Below are positions 5,841-7,654 of a stretch of 7,654 nucleotides of DNA, piece after piece. This stretch comes from SZUA-430 sp964647355. Its GTDB lineage: Bacteria > Pseudomonadota > Alphaproteobacteria > Micropepsales > Micropepsaceae. Where the stretch lies: the NCBI GenBank assembly GCA_964647355.1, contig CAZYGK010000145.1:1-7654 (forward strand), read 5' to 3'. Every line of letters starts with the position of its first letter. Position 1 is the stretch's first letter. The notes under the pieces are model-generated. The model was not told where the DNA came from. It saw only the letters and a program-made list of their open reading frames with translations, and did not search any database. The translations under genes were made by a program, and so were the position numbers.

Positions 5841-6377
5841 ATGCGCGTTGCTCTTGTTGCCGCTCTTTCTGTTCTGGTTGCAGGCGCCGTGTTCGCCGCG
5901 CCAAGCGGAGGCAAGCCGCCCAAAGCCGTGGACATCAAGAAGGAGCTCGGCGAAAAGTGCGGGTCGGCTCCGTATGGCCTCGTCGACCTCAACGGCAAGA
6001 CCGCGACAAAGGCCGAGCTTGAGGAAGCCAAGTTCCAAGTGACGAGCTTCATCACGCAAGCCGACGTCTATCAGGATTGCGTCTATAAGCTCGCCGAGAC
6101 GCATGCGGCGGTGCTGACAGACAACGACAAGCGCTTGCTCGCGACCGCGCTCAAAGTGAGCCAGGACGAGAAGGAAGCCGTCGGCGCCGCGTTCAACAAC
6201 GCGGTTTGCGAATACAATGCCGCCAACAAGATCGCTGACTCCGATTGCAAAGACGGCAAGTGGGTCGTGAAGACGGCGGAACAAGTTCCTTCGAAGCCTG
6301 CTAAGCCTGCGACGGCGGCGAAACCGGCGACAGCCGCGAAACCAGCGACCACGCCAAAACCCGCGGCGACTCCGTAA
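5841..6377 (+). CDS. Secreted four-cysteine protein with a Lys-Pro-Ala repeat tail, function unknown
   Basis: The 178-residue product has a clear Sec signal peptide with a probable cut after AVFA (residue 19). The mature domain (about 20-145) is polar, mostly helical in character, and holds four cysteines at 40, 80, 123 and 136, enough for two disulfides in the periplasm. From residue 155 to the end there are four six-residue repeats, KPATAA twice, then KPATTP and KPAATP. Such tails are flexible and positively charged and may interact with peptidoglycan, lipopolysaccharide or DNA; this is inference. I do not recognise the family. GAGGA (5828-5832) lies eight bases before ATG 5841 and, with the signal peptide, fixes the start against longer in-frame extensions. 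A -10-like TATAGA at 5795-5800 has no convincing -35. Confidence 0.85.
   Translation: MRVALVAALSVLVAGAVFAAPSGGKPPKAVDIKKELGEKCGSAPYGLVDLNGKTATKAELEEAKFQVTSFITQADVYQDCVYKLAETHAAVLTDNDKRLLATALKVSQDEKEAVGAAFNNAVCEYNAANKIADSDCKDGKWVVKTAEQVPSKPAKPATAAKPATAAKPATTPKPAATP
6303..6374 (+). repeat. Four tandem degenerate 18-bp repeats coding for KPAxxx units
   Basis: Units at 6303-6320, 6321-6338, 6339-6356 and 6357-6374 each encode Lys-Pro-Ala plus three small residues and run to the stop codon at 6375. Third-codon positions differ between units, so the repeat is kept at the protein level or is old. Copy number may vary between strains. Confidence 0.85.
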
Positions 6378-6409
6378 CCACTAAATTCGTCGGAGCGTAC
6401 CTTGCACTG

Positions 6410-6425
6410 CGGCGGAAAGCCGCCG
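6410..6425. repeat. Perfect 6-bp GC-rich hairpin in the intergenic gap
   Basis: CGGCGG (6410-6415) pairs with CCGCCG (6420-6425) around an AAAG loop, 32 bases after the stop codon of the four-cysteine gene. No T-run follows, so it is at most a weak or Rho-assisted 3' end. The 153-base gap 6378-6530 holds no credible gene on either strand. Confidence 0.3.
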
Positions 6426-6460
6426 GGCCGATACACGCGCGCCGCAAGATTGCCACGAAC

Positions 6461-6531
6461 GCGCCCTCGGTGAGGCGCATTTGGGCTTGAGCATCTCTCC
6501 TTAGGCACACCCCGCAGGAGAGCCCGCCTCA
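6461..6531 (+). promoter_or_regulatory. Structured leader of the VWA lipoprotein gene, hiding its ribosome-binding site
   Basis: CTCTCCT (6495-6501) is exactly complementary to AGGAGAG (6516-6522), which contains the gene's Shine-Dalgarno sequence AGGAG. The resulting 7-bp hairpin has a 14-base loop and would block ribosome binding. TGAGGCG (6471-6477) can also pair with CGCCTCA (6525-6531), reaching the A of the start codon. The same GAGGCG can instead pair upstream within 6461-6478 (GCGCCCTC with GAGGCGC, one bulge). The leader could therefore switch between two exclusive folds. The pairings are seen; the regulation is inferred. Confidence 0.4.
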
Positions 6532-7654
6532 TGACCCCGCTTGCGTACACGACAGCGTCCTCTTTCAAACAGTCGCTCACCACATCGGCGGCGATTGCCG
6601 CCCTTCTTGTGGGCATGCTCGTTCTTGCCGGTTGCGATCAGGTGCCCGGCCAAGCGACGAACGATGCGAAGAAGCCGGGCGAGAACGGCCGGATCGTCGA
6701 CATCGAGAAGGAGAACGCGGATGCGACCGCGGAACCCGCGGCTCGCGAGTTTGCCTTTGCACCGCCGCCGCCGCCCTCGCTGATGCCGAAGCCGGAAGTG
6801 CGCGACAAGTTTCCGGATACAAAACCCAATCCCGTCAAGCTCGTCAGCGAGGAACCGGTCTCGACTTTCTCCGCCGATGTCGACACCGCGTCCTATACCG
6901 TTGTTCGAAAATTCCTGAACGACGGCGCGCTGCCGCCTGCGGATGCCGTGCGCATCGAGGAGATGGTGAACTACTTCGATTACAGCTACCCGCTACCGGA
7001 CAATCGAGCGCAGCCGTTCCGGCCGACAGTTGCCGTTTATGAGACGCCATGGAATCCCGACACGCAAATCGTGCATATCGGCATCAAGGGCTTCGACATC
7101 CAGCGTAGCGAGCGGCCGACGGCCAATCTCGTCTTTCTACTCGACGTGTCGGGCTCGATGGACGAGCCGAACAAGCTGCCGCTGGTGAAGAAGGCGATGC
7201 GGATGCTCGTCAACGAGCTCGACGCCAAGGACCGCGTTTCGATCGTCGTCTATGCGGGCGCGGCGGGCACGGTGCTGGAGCCGACGCCGGGTTCGGAGAA
7301 GGGCAAGATCCTCGCTGCGATCGACGATCTGACGCCGGGCGGATCGACAGCGGGTGCCGAGGGCATCCGCCAGGCCTATCAATTGGCGAGGTCGAGCTTC
7401 GTCAAGGACGGCGTCAACCGCGTGATCCTGGCCACCGACGGCGACTTCAACGTCGGCATCACCGAGCCGAATCAACTTGAGGACTTCGTCGCGCGCGAGC
7501 GCGAGAGCGGCGTCACGCTGACCTGCCTCGGTTTCGGAATGGGGAACTACAACGATGCGCTGATGCAGAAGCTGGCACAGAAGGGCAACGGCAACGCCGC
7601 CTACATCGACACGATCAACGAGGCGCGCAAGGTTCTGGTCGAGCAGATCGGCGG
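6531..7654 (+). CDS. Von Willebrand factor A lipoprotein, YfbK type (5' part, cut by window edge)
   Basis: The window holds 374 full codons of an open frame. It begins with a lipoprotein signal whose lipobox LAGC ends at Cys35, followed by Asp36. A low-complexity, Pro-rich linker (about 36-105, with five consecutive Pro near 78-82) precedes the conserved N-terminal domain of this family (FSADVDTASYTVVRKFLNDG, RIEEMVNYFDYSYP; about 110-160). The VWA domain starts near 198 and has an intact metal-ion-dependent adhesion site: Asp205-x-Ser207-x-Ser209, Thr273 in GGSTAG, and Asp303 in ATDGDFNVG. VWA domains bind protein partners through a metal ion. The role of YfbK proteins is unclear; they are envelope proteins. 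The usual C-terminal DUF3520-like part would lie past the right edge. AGGAG at 6516-6520, ten bases before ATG 6531, supports the start. Confidence 0.93.
   Translation, partial: MTPLAYTTASSFKQSLTTSAAIAALLVGMLVLAGCDQVPGQATNDAKKPGENGRIVDIEKENADATAEPAAREFAFAPPPPPSLMPKPEVRDKFPDTKPNPVKLVSEEPVSTFSADVDTASYTVVRKFLNDGALPPADAVRIEEMVNYFDYSYPLPDNRAQPFRPTVAVYETPWNPDTQIVHIGIKGFDIQRSERPTANLVFLLDVSGSMDEPNKLPLVKKAMRMLVNELDAKDRVSIVVYAGAAGTVLEPTPGSEKGKILAAIDDLTPGGSTAGAEGIRQAYQLARSSFVKDGVNRVILATDGDFNVGITEPNQLEDFVARERESGVTLTCLGFGMGNYNDALMQKLAQKGNGNAAYIDTINEARKVLVEQIG

Noticed and set aside
5565..6284. Minus-strand open frame (239 codons) across the DUF3303 end, the gap and the four-cysteine gene
   Set aside because: It is antisense to two supported genes, and its sequence shows no domain or plausible start site context.

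Overview
The window looks like an ordinary chromosomal segment of a GC-rich alphaproteobacterium, probably of the order Hyphomicrobiales. The best evidence is the tRNA-His at the left edge. It has A73, a G1-U72 pair and no encoded G at position -1, a combination known from a large alphaproteobacterial group. The coding style, the Sec-dependent envelope proteins and the protein families agree with this. I see no mobile element, CRISPR array, phage gene or defence gene, and no complete new multi-gene system. The most interesting signals are regulatory and small-scale.

Layout. (1) 2-78: tRNA-His on the minus strand. (2) 326-1009: a small outer-membrane beta-barrel protein, closed by a strong intrinsic terminator at 1040-1083. 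(3) 1112-2673: a two-gene unit, a cysteine-dependent tyrosine/dual-specificity-type phosphatase followed with a one-base overlap by an epoxide-hydrolase-type alpha/beta hydrolase. (4) 2670-3368, minus strand: a TetR-family regulator convergent with the hydrolase, their stop codons overlapping. (5) 3479-5697, divergent from the regulator: a likely operon of a MaoC-type (R)-enoyl-CoA hydratase, a TPR-methyltransferase and a DUF3303 protein. (6) 5841-6377: a secreted four-cysteine protein with a Lys-Pro-Ala repeat tail. (7) 6531 to the right edge: the start of a von Willebrand factor A lipoprotein of the YfbK type.

How the genes may work together. The TetR protein resembles regulators that sense acyl-CoA or fatty acids, and its neighbour is an enoyl-CoA hydratase. 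Local control of a lipid or acyl-CoA pathway is therefore the simplest reading. An inverted repeat lies directly on the regulator's own predicted -10 box, which suggests autorepression. The hydrolase and hydratase could both act on oxidised or unsaturated lipid-like substrates, but this is inference. The beta-barrel, the four-cysteine protein and the VWA lipoprotein are all envelope proteins. Nothing in the sequence ties them to the central metabolic genes.
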